Shown here one piece after another: positions 32,652 to 41,436 of a stretch of 64,000 nucleotides of DNA (the stretch's first letter is position 1; every line of letters starts with the position of its first letter). The notes beneath the pieces were generated by a model. The model worked only from the letters and a program-made list of their open reading frames with translations, made no database searches and was not told where the DNA came from. The stretch is taken from NCBI GenBank assembly GCA_965199235.1, contig CBDAQU010000002.1:310001-374000 (forward strand), given 5' to 3'. Origin of the DNA: BOG-908 sp965199235. Lineage in GTDB: Bacteria > Pseudomonadota > Alphaproteobacteria > Acetobacterales > Acetobacteraceae. The translations under genes and the position numbers were made by a program.

Positions 32652-33947
32652 CTACGGCCGGGACGGGTCGAAGCGTTTGGCCAGCGTGGCGCCGTAGCCG
32701 GCATAGCCGGGCTGCAGCTGCGCCAGCCCGGCCGCAAAACGGGTGACGCGCTGCATGAAGCGCGTTTCGAACATGAAGGCCATGGTGCCAGACAGCTTGT
32801 GGGGCCGCAGCTCCGCCCTGCTGGCGCCCTCGAACGCGTCGCGGTCGGGGCCGTGCGGCAGCATCGTGTTGTGCAGCGAGAAGCCGCCCGGTGAAAACCC
32901 GCGCGGCTTGGCGTCATAGGCGCCGTAGATCAGCCCCATGAACTCGCTCATGATGTTCATGTGATACCAGGGCGGCCGGAAGGTGTCTTCGGCCACCAGC
33001 CAGCGGTCCGGGAAGATCACGAAATCCACGTTCGCGGTGCCTGGCGTCTCGGACGCCGAGGTGAGCACGGTGAAGATGCTGGGATCGGCGTGGTCGAACA
33101 GCAGCGGGCCCACCGGCGAAAAACGGCGCAGATCGTATTTGTAGGGCGCGTAGTTGCCGTGCCAGGCGACCACGTCCAGCGGCGAGTGGTCGAGCTCCGT
33201 CTGCCACAGCACGCCGCCCCATTTGACCACCATGCGAGACGGCCCGTCGCGATCCTCGTAGGCCGCGACGGGGGTGAGGAAATCGCGCGGGTTGGCCAGG
33301 CAGTTTGCTCCGATCGGGCCGCGTTCGGGCAGGGTGAAGGAGCCGCCGTAGTTCTCGCACAAATAGCCGCGCGCAGGGCCGCGGCCCAGCTCCACGCGCA
33401 GCTTCACGCCCCGTGGCACGACGGCGATCTCGCCCGGCGCGATCTCGATGACGCCGAACTCGGTGCACAGGCGCAGCTCGCCTTCCTGCGGAACGAACAG
33501 CATCTCGCCGTCGGCGTTGTAGAAGTATTCGTCAGCCATCGGCGCGGTGATCAGGTAAACATGCGCGCCCATGCCGGAGTGCGACCCCGCATCGCCCGCC
33601 GTGGTGATGGTGTGCACGCCCTGCAGGAAGGTCTTGGGCGCGTCCGGGAACGGCAGCGGATCCCAGCGCATCGGGGCGGGCGGCAGCGGCGGCGTGTCGC
33701 CCGGCGCCGTCTGCCAGTTGCAGGCGTCCGCGGGCTGGAACCGGCCCCAATGGCCCACCGTCGGGCGGATGCGGTAGAGCCAGCTTCGCTCGTTGGCGGC
33801 GCGCGGCGCGGTGAACGCCGATCCGCTCAGCTGCTCGGCGTAGAGGCCGAAGGCGCAGCGCTGCGGCGAGTTGCGGCCGACCGGCAGGGCCCCGGGCAGC
33901 GCTTCGGTTTCGAAGCCGTTGCCGAAGCCGGTTTGGTAGTTCAGCAA
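32652..33947 (-). CDS. hmgA: homogentisate 1,2-dioxygenase
   Basis: 431 residues from a TTG at 33947 that gives MLNYQTGFGNGFETEALPGA, the family's standard N-terminus. It opens the ring of homogentisate to maleylacetoacetate in tyrosine degradation. The iron-binding region is intact: PPWYHMNIMSEFMGLIYG (His and Glu ligands) and a later His in SLHNTMLPHGPDRDAFE. The TTG start lies inside the right end of a type IV repeat that occupies the whole hppD-hmgA gap. Co-directional with and downstream of hppD, whose product it uses. Confidence 0.96.
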   Translation of the reverse strand: MLNYQTGFGNGFETEALPGALPVGRNSPQRCAFGLYAEQLSGSAFTAPRAANERSWLYRIRPTVGHWGRFQPADACNWQTAPGDTPPLPPAPMRWDPLPFPDAPKTFLQGVHTITTAGDAGSHSGMGAHVYLITAPMADEYFYNADGEMLFVPQEGELRLCTEFGVIEIAPGEIAVVPRGVKLRVELGRGPARGYLCENYGGSFTLPERGPIGANCLANPRDFLTPVAAYEDRDGPSRMVVKWGGVLWQTELDHSPLDVVAWHGNYAPYKYDLRRFSPVGPLLFDHADPSIFTVLTSASETPGTANVDFVIFPDRWLVAEDTFRPPWYHMNIMSEFMGLIYGAYDAKPRGFSPGGFSLHNTMLPHGPDRDAFEGASRAELRPHKLSGTMAFMFETRFMQRVTRFAAGLAQLQPGYAGYGATLAKRFDPSRP

Positions 33948-34064
33948 GACAGGACTGCTTTCTTGAAAAACAGCAGCAAAAAGTTCCGGGTCATCGAGCC
34001 GAGCCTCACACGCAAGCATAGGAGCAAAAGTTTTCGGCTTTTTTTCTCAAGAAAGAACCGCTTC
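33941..34064 (-). repeat. type IV inverted-repeat element filling the hppD-hmgA gap
   Basis: Second copy of the element before thrC, here on the minus strand. Its left end GAAGCGGTTCTTTCTTGA encodes the last residues and the stop of hppD, and its right end (CAGTCCTGTCTTGCT) holds the TTG start of hmgA. The inverted arms (TTTCTTGA...AAAACTTTTG and AACTTTTTGCTGC...TTTCAAGAAA) are imperfect. Possible transcription attenuator within the operon. Confidence 0.75.
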
Positions 34065-35180
34065 CTTCAAAACTCCCCGCCTCACCTGATCATCCTCGAT
34101 AGACACAAACAACGCCCGGAAATTTCCCTCCCCAAATCCCTCATCCCCCTTGCGCTGGATGAACTCGAAGAAGATCGGCCCGATCGTGTTGGCCGAGAAG
34201 ATCTGCAGCAGCACCTTTGTCATCGTTCCGGACGTCTCGCCGTCAGCCACAGCCGCCTCGCCGTCCAGCAGGATTCCTAAACGCTGCAGCCGTGACAGAT
34301 CCTCGCCGTTGCCGGGCACACGCTCGTCCACGCGCTCGTAATAGGTGGCGGGCGGCGACGGCATGAACGGCAGGCCGCGGGCGCGCAGCGATTCCACCGT
34401 CTGATAGACGTCGTGGCAGCCGCAGGCCATGTGCTGGATGCCCTCGCCCTTGTAGGCGTGCAGGTACTCCTCGATCTGGCTCCTGTCGTCGGCCGACTCG
34501 TTGATCGGGATGCGTATCTTGCCGTCAGGGCTGGTCAGCGCGCGGGAGAACAGACCGGTATATTCGCCCTTGATGTCGAAGTAGCGTATCTGGCGGAAGT
34601 TGAAGATGCGCTCGTAGAAGCCAGACCAGACGTCCATCCGGCCGCGCGCCACGTTGTGGGTCAGGTGGTCGAGGTAGTACAGCCCCTGCCCTTTCGGGTA
34701 TGGGTCCGGCGTGCCGAGCCATTCGAACTCGGCATCGAAGGCGGACCCTTTCGCACCGTAGCGGTCCAGGAAATACAGCAGCGAGTTGCCGATGCCCTTG
34801 ATCGCCGGCACGTCCATCACAAGCGATCCCTGGGCCGGGTCGGCCGGCTCGGCGCCCATCGCGAGAGCGCGCTCGAAGGCGTGCCGCGCATCGACGACGC
34901 GGAAGGCCATCGACGACGCGCACGGCCCGTGCGCCTCGGCAAAGCGCGTGGCGTGGCTCCCCGGCTGCTCGTTGACCAGGTAGTTCACGTCGCCCTGGCG
35001 GTAGAGCGTCGCCGCGCGGGTGCGATGCCTGGCCACCGCCTCGAACCCCATGGTCTCGAACAGGCCGTGCAACTGCGACGGGTCTGGATGGGCGTACTCG
35101 ACGAACCCGAAACCGTCGGTGCCGGCCGGGTTGTGCTCGGATATGGTCGATGGCGGCGCTTGGTGCGGATAAGGACCCAT
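34047..35180 (-). CDS. hppD: 4-hydroxyphenylpyruvate dioxygenase
   Basis: 377 residues from ATG 35180, which follows a strong GGAGGTTTCC ribosome-binding site. It converts 4-hydroxyphenylpyruvate to homogentisate. Iron ligands are visible: His in YYLDHLTHNVARGRM, His in GIQHMACGCHDVY, and Glu in PIFFEFIQRKGDEGFGEGNF. The sequence ends RRGVLKEAVLS; most homologues end at about RRGVL, and the extra KEAVLS and the stop are encoded by the adjacent type IV repeat. A long in-frame extension upstream of the start is ignored because it lacks protein character. Confidence 0.97.
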   Translation of the reverse strand: MGPYPHQAPPSTISEHNPAGTDGFGFVEYAHPDPSQLHGLFETMGFEAVARHRTRAATLYRQGDVNYLVNEQPGSHATRFAEAHGPCASSMAFRVVDARHAFERALAMGAEPADPAQGSLVMDVPAIKGIGNSLLYFLDRYGAKGSAFDAEFEWLGTPDPYPKGQGLYYLDHLTHNVARGRMDVWSGFYERIFNFRQIRYFDIKGEYTGLFSRALTSPDGKIRIPINESADDRSQIEEYLHAYKGEGIQHMACGCHDVYQTVESLRARGLPFMPSPPATYYERVDERVPGNGEDLSRLQRLGILLDGEAAVADGETSGTMTKVLLQIFSANTIGPIFFEFIQRKGDEGFGEGNFRALFVSIEDDQVRRGVLKEAVLS

Positions 35181-35414
35181 GGAAACCTCCTGAGCCGCCA
35201 GGCTACGATAACAGGGGTCCGATGAGTAGCCACGCCGGTTCAGGAGCAATCGCTCGGCGGGACCAGCATGTTCATCGAGCAGGCGGGCAGCGTGATGCAC
35301 CAGTCCGACGCCCTGCCTACCGAAGATGCCGAGCAGGTCGGCTTTGGCGGTGGCATTCAGACTGGCACCGACGCAAGGCGCTGTTCGCCCAGCCAAAACG
35401 ACAGGCGGGCCGGC

Positions 35415-35762
35415 ATGCAGCGTCTCCGGGCCAGGCGTGCAAAAGTCACGGCCCGGTCGATAGTCCGGGTGGCATTTGCGCTCGTCCGAGCCACCCGCAT
35501 CCGCGGAGCTGGCCTTCGGCACGTCTTTCTCCGATGGATTGAGACAGACCTGACGTTCGGCTTGATCCTGATCGCCGCAGCGATCGCGGCAAGCTACTTC
35601 GCAGCGATGGCTCTTGCGCCGGCATTTCCAGGCACGGTCTGTGTGGATCCCGAGTTCGCGGCCGCAACGAAGCGTCCGCTGCGGTTGGCGCCTCAGCAGC
35701 TCGTCACCTACGTGCTGTGCGGCTTTACCGCCCTTGCGATACTCGTCGCTGCTGCCGTGTAA
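35415..35762 (+). CDS. possible small membrane protein
   Basis: 115 residues from ATG 35415 (MQRLRARRAKVTARSIVRVA). Two hydrophobic segments are predicted (LTFGLILIAAAIAASYFAAM and LVTYVLCGFTALAILVAAAV) with a basic N-terminus. No family is recognised. The open frame extends further upstream to 35268 but without protein-like character. It may not be a real gene; the spacing of two clean membrane segments and the close alaE gene behind it are the only support. Confidence 0.35.
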   Translation: MQRLRARRAKVTARSIVRVAFALVRATRIRGAGLRHVFLRWIETDLTFGLILIAAAIAASYFAAMALAPAFPGTVCVDPEFAAATKRPLRLAPQQLVTYVLCGFTALAILVAAAV

Positions 35763-35790
35763 ACCGCCGTTACGGGTGCTAGAAGCACCC

Positions 35791-36249
35791 ATGCCGGCAT
35801 CTTCCAAGCCCCGCCCACGTCGCGCCTTTGTCGCTGACACCACAGCGCTCATCCTGTTCTTCACGACGACCGGACTGGTCAACGAGCGTTTCGTCGCGGG
35901 CATGAGCTGGGAACAGGTATCCCATGCGCGGCTGCTGGGCGCGGCGCTGATGGTTCCCGTTGGGCGTCCGTATGGCGTATGGCGTGACTGGCTCATGCGG
36001 CGGGCCCGGCCGGACCGCCTGTCGCACGTGCTCTGGGACAGCCTTGCGCTGGTAAGCTTCCAGGTGCCGATCTACGCGGCGATCATCGCGGTAAGCGGCG
36101 CGTCGGGGCGAGGTCTGTTGCTCGGGATCCTCGGGGCGATCGTCATGATGTTTGCATTGGGCCGTCCGTATGGCGCTTTTCTGAATTGGGTCAGGATGCT
36201 GTTTTCACTCCTACCAGGCGGCACGCAGCCCAGGGGTCTCAACAGGTGA
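35791..36249 (+). CDS. alaE: L-alanine exporter AlaE
   Basis: 152 residues, matching the AlaE family. It starts with AFVADTTALILFFTTTGLVN and carries the two internal repeat motifs of the family: VGRPYGVWRDWLMRR in the first half and ALGRPYGAFLNWVRM in the second. About four membrane segments are predicted. It exports L-alanine and prevents toxic accumulation. The gene follows the possible membrane protein by 28 bases. Confidence 0.9.
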   Translation: MPASSKPRPRRAFVADTTALILFFTTTGLVNERFVAGMSWEQVSHARLLGAALMVPVGRPYGVWRDWLMRRARPDRLSHVLWDSLALVSFQVPIYAAIIAVSGASGRGLLLGILGAIVMMFALGRPYGAFLNWVRMLFSLLPGGTQPRGLNR

Positions 36250-36666
36250 TGCCCATGCTCGGCATCCTGGTCCCTCGCTCCCGGCATGCGGACGTCCGAA
36301 ACGCTCGGAACGCATCCTGCGCCCTGTCAAGCTCCGGCGAACACGGCAGCGGAACGAACCCGGGAGATTGTGAAGCCTTCGCTGCGCCGGCCAGAACCCG
36401 CAACGCGCGCGCGGCGACCAGCAAGCAGACGTCGTCGTCTTTGTCAGCACACTCGGACCTTATGTCGGCCGCTTGCATGTTCGCTTGCATGTTCGCCATA
36501 GACGGGCCTGCCGAGCGGCCCGAACTCACGTCGAGGATCATTGCGAGTAACTCGCATCATCAGGCGAGCGGCCTGCGCCCGCTCATCCCGCTGCACGAGC
36601 TTGTGACTCTGGCGCCAGCCGCGCGCGCGGCTAAGTCTGTGGTGATCCGAGCTTCGAGAGTTTTCC
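36250..36666. other. 417-base intergenic region before paoA
   Basis: No convincing gene on either strand. It holds a 12-base tandem pair (GCTTGCATGTTC twice, near 36470-36495) and must contain the promoter of the paoABC operon. No repeat of the dispersed families was seen here. Confidence 0.4.
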
Positions 36667-37242
36667 ATGGTTTCGCCCATCACGCGACGCGACCTGATCG
36701 GCACGTCGGCTGCCCTGGCCACCCTGCCTCTGCCGTCGGCCGCCGAGCCGGCCGCGCCGGCCGCGCCGAAATCAGGGGGTGCCGTGTCGCTCACCATCAA
36801 CGGTGCTGCGCACACTCTGGCGATCGACCAGCGCACCTCCCTGCTGGACGCGTTGCGCGAGCATATCGGGCTGACAGGCACCAAGAAGGGCTGCGACCAC
36901 GGCAGCTGCGGCGCCTGCACGGTGCATGTGGACGGCAAGCGCGTGCTGGCCTGCCTGGCCCTGGCGCATCGGCTGGAGGACCGCAAGATCACCACCATAG
37001 AGGGTCTGGCGCGGGGGGACACGCTGCACCCGATGCAGGCCGCCTTCCTGGAGCATGACGGCTACCAATGCGGCTACTGCACGCCCGGGCAGATCATGTC
37101 TGCGGTGTCCCTGGTCGAGGAGGGGCATGCGCAGTCCGAGGCGGAGATCGCCGAATGGATGAGCGGCAACCTGTGCCGCTGCGGCGCCTACACCAACATA
37201 CGCGCCGCCATCCAGGACGCCGCGCGCGCAAAAAGGGCGTAA
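36667..37242 (+). CDS. paoA: aldehyde oxidoreductase, iron-sulfur subunit (PaoA/YagT type)
   Basis: 191 residues. A twin-arginine signal (TRRDLIGTSAALATLPLPSA) sends the folded complex to the periplasm. The plant-type [2Fe-2S] motif is CDHGSCGACTVHVDGKRVLAC, and the second cluster motif is CGYCTPGQ with CRCGAY near residue 178. Electrons pass from the molybdenum centre through these clusters to the FAD subunit. It is first in paoA-paoB-paoC with 5- and 12-base gaps. Substrates of the E. coli homologue are aromatic aldehydes; here it is inferred. Confidence 0.95.
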   Translation: MVSPITRRDLIGTSAALATLPLPSAAEPAAPAAPKSGGAVSLTINGAAHTLAIDQRTSLLDALREHIGLTGTKKGCDHGSCGACTVHVDGKRVLACLALAHRLEDRKITTIEGLARGDTLHPMQAAFLEHDGYQCGYCTPGQIMSAVSLVEEGHAQSEAEIAEWMSGNLCRCGAYTNIRAAIQDAARAKRA

Positions 37243-37247
37243 CAACC

Positions 37248-38225
37248 ATGCAGGAGTTCTTGCGCCTGGTTCCGTCGAGCCTGCATGGGGCTGCGCGCGC
37301 TGGCGCGCAGCCCCATGCCAGCTTCATCGCCGGCGGCACCGACCTGATGCAGCTGTGGAAGAACAACGTGGAGCCGGCGAGCCTCGTCGTCGACCTTGAC
37401 CGGCTGGATCTGCGCCGCGTTTCGGCCAACGCGCAGGGCCTGCGCATCGGCGCGCTGGCGACGATGGCCGAGGTGGCCGACCACCCGGAGGTCAAGCGTC
37501 GCCTGCCCGCAGCGTCGGAGGCTCTGCTGGCAGCTGCCTCGCCGCAGATACGCAACATGGGCACCGCAGGCGGCAACCTGCTGCAGCGCACGCGGTGCGG
37601 CTATTTCCGCGACACCGGCTTTGCCTGCAACAAGCGCGCCCCGGGGTCTGGCTGCCCAGCCATCGCCGGCGAGAACCGCGAGCTGGCGATCTTCGGCACG
37701 TCGGCGCACTGCATCGCGACCCACCCTTCGGACTTTCCCGTGCCGCTGATGGCCGCGCGGGCCTTGATCGAGGTACACGGCGAGGACGGCCAGACCCGCA
37801 TGGTCGAGCTGGCGCAGTTCTACCGCCTGCCCGGCGACACGCCGCATATCGACACCGTGCTGCGGCCAGGCGACGTGATGACGGCGATCCTGGTGCCGGA
37901 CGCGCCGGCCAACATGCGCTCCACCTACGTCAAGGTGCGCGACAGGCAGAGCTACGCCTACGCGCTCGCCTCGGTGGCGGCGGGGGTCGACCTGCAGGGC
38001 GGCGTGGTGCGCGACGTCCGGCTGGCCGCGGGCGGCGTCGGCACACGGCCATGGCGCCTCGATGCGTCGGAGGCGGTGCTGCGCGGCAAAACGCCGAGCC
38101 CGGCGCTGATCGAACAGGCGGCCGCGCGCGCGACCGATGGCGCACAACCGGGCTCGAAAAACGCATTCAAGGTGGCGCTGCTGCGGAACACGGTGCGCCG
38201 TGCGCTGCAGGCCGTCACCGCCTGA
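37248..38225 (+). CDS. paoB: aldehyde oxidoreductase, FAD-binding subunit (PaoB/YagS type)
   Basis: 325 residues from ATG 37248. The FAD-binding motif is FIAGGTDLMQLWKNNVEPA, followed by ASPQIRNMGTAGGNLLQRTRC. It also contains the extra [4Fe-4S] segment of PaoB proteins: Cys in RTRCGYFRD and the CNKRAPGSGC cluster. It has no signal peptide and is expected to be exported with PaoA. No dedicated XdhC-type insertion chaperone (PaoD) follows in this window. Confidence 0.95.
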   Translation: MQEFLRLVPSSLHGAARAGAQPHASFIAGGTDLMQLWKNNVEPASLVVDLDRLDLRRVSANAQGLRIGALATMAEVADHPEVKRRLPAASEALLAAASPQIRNMGTAGGNLLQRTRCGYFRDTGFACNKRAPGSGCPAIAGENRELAIFGTSAHCIATHPSDFPVPLMAARALIEVHGEDGQTRMVELAQFYRLPGDTPHIDTVLRPGDVMTAILVPDAPANMRSTYVKVRDRQSYAYALASVAAGVDLQGGVVRDVRLAAGGVGTRPWRLDASEAVLRGKTPSPALIEQAAARATDGAQPGSKNAFKVALLRNTVRRALQAVTA

Positions 38226-38237
38226 GGATCGCAGACC

Positions 38238-40433
38238 ATGTATATCGGACAGGGCGTCGCCCGGCAGGACGGCCGGCTGAAGGTAACGGGGGGTGCGCGC
38301 TACGCCGCAGAGTTCGACGTGCCCGGCTGCCTGCACGCCGTGCTGGTGCAGAGCACGATCCCGGCCGGCACCATCACCGGCTTCGACACCGCACAGGCCG
38401 AGCGCATGCCGGGCGTGGCCGCCATCATCACGCACCAGAATGCCGGCAGGCTGAACCAGCACAAGGCGGCAAAGCAGACCATCATCCACCCGTTCCTGCA
38501 GGACGGCCGCATCGTCTACAATGGCCAGCACGTGGCCGTCGCGGTCGCAGACACGTTCGAGCGCGCGGCGGCCGCAGCGGCTGCGGTGCGCGTGCAGTAT
38601 GCGCCTTCGCCCGCGGTGACGGTGATGGACGAGAGCGTGCTGTCGCGCGCCTACAAGCCCAGGGATTTCCAGAACGGGGAGAAGTCGCCCGACGTGAGCC
38701 GTGGCGACGCGGACGGCGCGTTCGCCAGCGCGCCGGTCAAGGTCGAGGCGACCTACGAGACGCCCGTAGAACACCACAACCCGATGGAGCCGCACGCCAC
38801 CATCGCGATGTGGCGTGGCGACACGCTGGCGGTGTGGACGGCGACCCAGGGCATTTCCGGGGCGCAGGAAACGCTGTCGTCCGCCTTCGGCCTGCCGAAG
38901 GAGAGCGTGACGGTGATCTGCCCCTATGTCGGCGGCGGGTTCGGCAGCAAGGGCAACACCTGGCCGCCCGCGGTGATCGCCGCCCTGGCCGCGCGCCACG
39001 TTGGCCGCCCGGTCAAGCTGGTGGTGACCCGGCCGCAGATGTTCACGTCCAACGGGTTCCGGCCCAAGACCATCCAGAAGATCAGGCTGGGCGCGGACCG
39101 GAACGGCACACTCGTGTCGATCCGGCATGACGGCTTCTCGCAGATGTCGGACCCCATGCTGGGCGAGTTTTCCGAGCCGGTCGCGGTCGTGACGCAGATG
39201 GCCTACTCGTGCCGCAACCTCGCCGTCTCGCACCGTGTGGTGCCGGTGAACCAGGGGCTGCCCACCTACATGCGCGCGCCCGGCGAATCGTCGGGCATGT
39301 TCGCGCTCGAATCGGCGATGGACGAGGTGGCGCATGCGTTGCGCATGGACCCGCTCGCCTTCCGACTGGCCAACTACGCCGAGCGCGACGAGCAGAAGGA
39401 CAAGCCGTTCGCCAGCAAGGGCCTGCGGCAATGCTACAGCCAGGCCGCCGAGCGCTTCGGCTGGTCCCGCCGCGACCACACTCCAGGGTCGATGCGCGAC
39501 GGCCGCATCCTGGTGGGCTGGGGGATGGCGACGTCCACCTACCCCACCAACCGGCGGCCCTGCCACGCGCGCATCGTGCTCAACCCCAACGGCACGGTGC
39601 TGGTGCAGAGCGGCGTGCAGGATTTGGGCACGGGCACCTACACCATCATGGCGCAGTGTGCCGCCGACCGGCTGGGCGTGGACATCGCCCGCGTCAGCGC
39701 ACAGCTCGGCGACAGCCGGTTCCCGCCCGGCCCGGTCTCCGGCGGTTCGGCCACCGCGGCCAGCGTCATCCCCGCGGTGGAGGCGGCGGTGGACGCGCTG
39801 CGCGCCAGGCTCGCGACGCTGGCAGCGCTCGACCCTCGCTTTGCCGAGGTGGCGCCGGCCGGGATCAGGCTCGACGGCCTGGACCTGACCGCTCCTGGGC
39901 TGCGCGTGCCGCTGCAGCAGGTGATGCAACGCGTTGGCGTCGGCAGCATCGACGCGGTCGGCAGCTCTGCCCCGGGCGATGCCTACAAGGCGCATTCCTG
40001 CCATTCGTTCGGGGCGCAGTTCGCCGAGGTGCGCATCGATCCGGATTTCGGCACCATACGCGTCAGCCGGATCGTGAGCTGCTTCGAGGTCGGCCGCCTG
40101 CTGAACGCCCGCACCGGCCGCAGCCAGCTGCTGGGCGGCATCGTGTTCGGCATCGGCATGGCGCTGCAGGAGGAGACTCTGGTGGACCGTGCCAGCGGGC
40201 GGATCGTCAACAGCAACATCGCCGACTATCACATGCCGGTGAACGCCGACGTGCCCGACATCGAGGTGATGACGGTGGACGCGCCGGACCTGGCCACCGG
40301 CGCGCTGGGCGCCAAGGGCGCGGGCGAGCTGCCTGTGGTGGGCGTTGCGCCGGCGATCGCCAACGCCGTGTTCCACGCGACCGGCAGGCGCGTGCGCAGC
40401 CTGCCGATCCGCGTGGAAGACGTTCTGGCGTAG
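38238..40433 (+). CDS. paoC: aldehyde oxidoreductase, molybdopterin-binding subunit (PaoC/YagR type)
   Basis: 731 residues, normal for PaoC. Motifs are GQGVARQDGRLKVTGGARYA at the N-terminus, GGGFGSKGNTWPPAVIAALA (molybdopterin binding), MRAPGESSGMFALE, SGGSATAASVIPAV, and GALGAKGAGELPVVG with the catalytic Glu near the C-terminus. It hydroxylates aldehydes to acids at the Mo centre. The stop is immediately followed by the stop of the converging SDR gene with no gap. Confidence 0.96.
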   Translation: MYIGQGVARQDGRLKVTGGARYAAEFDVPGCLHAVLVQSTIPAGTITGFDTAQAERMPGVAAIITHQNAGRLNQHKAAKQTIIHPFLQDGRIVYNGQHVAVAVADTFERAAAAAAAVRVQYAPSPAVTVMDESVLSRAYKPRDFQNGEKSPDVSRGDADGAFASAPVKVEATYETPVEHHNPMEPHATIAMWRGDTLAVWTATQGISGAQETLSSAFGLPKESVTVICPYVGGGFGSKGNTWPPAVIAALAARHVGRPVKLVVTRPQMFTSNGFRPKTIQKIRLGADRNGTLVSIRHDGFSQMSDPMLGEFSEPVAVVTQMAYSCRNLAVSHRVVPVNQGLPTYMRAPGESSGMFALESAMDEVAHALRMDPLAFRLANYAERDEQKDKPFASKGLRQCYSQAAERFGWSRRDHTPGSMRDGRILVGWGMATSTYPTNRRPCHARIVLNPNGTVLVQSGVQDLGTGTYTIMAQCAADRLGVDIARVSAQLGDSRFPPGPVSGGSATAASVIPAVEAAVDALRARLATLAALDPRFAEVAPAGIRLDGLDLTAPGLRVPLQQVMQRVGVGSIDAVGSSAPGDAYKAHSCHSFGAQFAEVRIDPDFGTIRVSRIVSCFEVGRLLNARTGRSQLLGGIVFGIGMALQEETLVDRASGRIVNSNIADYHMPVNADVPDIEVMTVDAPDLATGALGAKGAGELPVVGVAPAIANAVFHATGRRVRSLPIRVEDVLA

Positions 40434-41198
40434 TCACATGATGCGCGGCTGGCCGTTGGAGGCGGACAGGCCGCCATCGACCGGCAGGTTCACCCCGGTG
40501 ACGAAACGCGCATCGTCGCTGGCCAGGAACGCGACCACGTCGGCGATGTCGACGGGCTCGGCCGGGCGGCCGAGGGCGATGCGGTCCATGAACCTCTTCA
40601 TCATGTCGGCGTCGCCCGTCATGCCCTGCGTCATCTCGGTGATCGTCATGCTCGGGTTGACCGCGTTCACGCGCACGCCGCGCGGCCCGAACTCCAGGGC
40701 GAGCGCGCGGGTCAGGTTGCTCAGGGCGCCCTTGGACGCGTTGTAGAACGCGAGCCCCGTATCGCCGCCGAGGCCGGACACGCTGGAGACGTTGACGATG
40801 TTGCCGCGGCTCTCCAGCAGGTGCGGCAGGGCCGCACGCGTGCAGAACACCACGCCGTCCACGTTCGTCGCCATGATCTTGCGGTACTCGTCCAGCCCGA
40901 TCTCCAGGAACGGGCCGAAGGCGGCGTAGCCGGCGTTGTTGACCAGCACGTCCAGCCGTCCGAACCGAGCGACCGCCGCCCGCACCAGCGCCTCGCAGGC
41001 CGCCTGCTCGGACACGTCGGTCGCCTGCACCAGCACGCGCTCCTCGGGCACGCCGCGCGCCACCTCCCGCAGCTTGTCGACGCGCCGCCCCGCCAGCACC
41101 ACGGACGCCCCGTCGCGCGCGAACCGCTGCGCCGTCGCGGCGCCAATGCCGCTTCCTGCCCCGGTAACGATCACCACTTTGCCAGAAAGATCAGCCAT
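40434..41198 (-). CDS. short-chain dehydrogenase/reductase
   Basis: 254 residues from ATG 41198 with a TGGAGGAC ribosome-binding site. The NAD(P)-binding motif is VVIVTGAGSGIG, the NNAG motif is VNNAGYAAFG, and the catalytic YxxxK is YNASKGAL after NVSSVSGLGGDTG. A classical SDR, possibly of the 3-oxoacyl-ACP reductase or glucose-dehydrogenase-like type; the substrate cannot be told. It converges with paoC and is transcribed alone or with unknown partners. Confidence 0.9.
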   Translation of the reverse strand: MADLSGKVVIVTGAGSGIGAATAQRFARDGASVVLAGRRVDKLREVARGVPEERVLVQATDVSEQAACEALVRAAVARFGRLDVLVNNAGYAAFGPFLEIGLDEYRKIMATNVDGVVFCTRAALPHLLESRGNIVNVSSVSGLGGDTGLAFYNASKGALSNLTRALALEFGPRGVRVNAVNPSMTITEMTQGMTGDADMMKRFMDRIALGRPAEPVDIADVVAFLASDDARFVTGVNLPVDGGLSASNGQPRIM

Positions 41199-41315
41199 GT
41201 TCAGTCCTCCAGAAAGATGAAACCGCAACGCCCGTCCAAGCGCGGCGCGGCGACTCGCCTACGGCCGCCGATCAGCCATGTTCCGTTCCGTACTGAAGTT
41301 TCAGCAGCCAGCGCC

Positions 41316-41436
41316 GGTCCAAACGCGGCCCGGCGAGTCGGTTGCGTTCGCAGGCGAGCACCGGAGCGGAGCAGCCTCATAGGCCGTGAGCACCGGAGCG
41401 CAGCCTGCGGGCGTCAGGCGGCCGCCGGGGCGTGTT
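41316..41436 (-). repeat. type V dispersed repeat, copy in the metF 3' end
   Basis: About 121 bases, with AACACGCCCCGGCGGCCG at its left end and GGGCCGCGTTTGGACC at its right end (minus-strand reading). It encodes the last residues (HAPAAA) and stop of metF. It is about 80% identical by eye to 50929-51050. A shorter related stretch lies at 41233-41262. Confidence 0.65.

Noticed and set aside
35181..35996. Upstream extension of the hppD frame by 272 codons
   Set aside because: No homology-like character, and a strong ribosome-binding site precedes the ATG at 35180, which starts a normal HppD.
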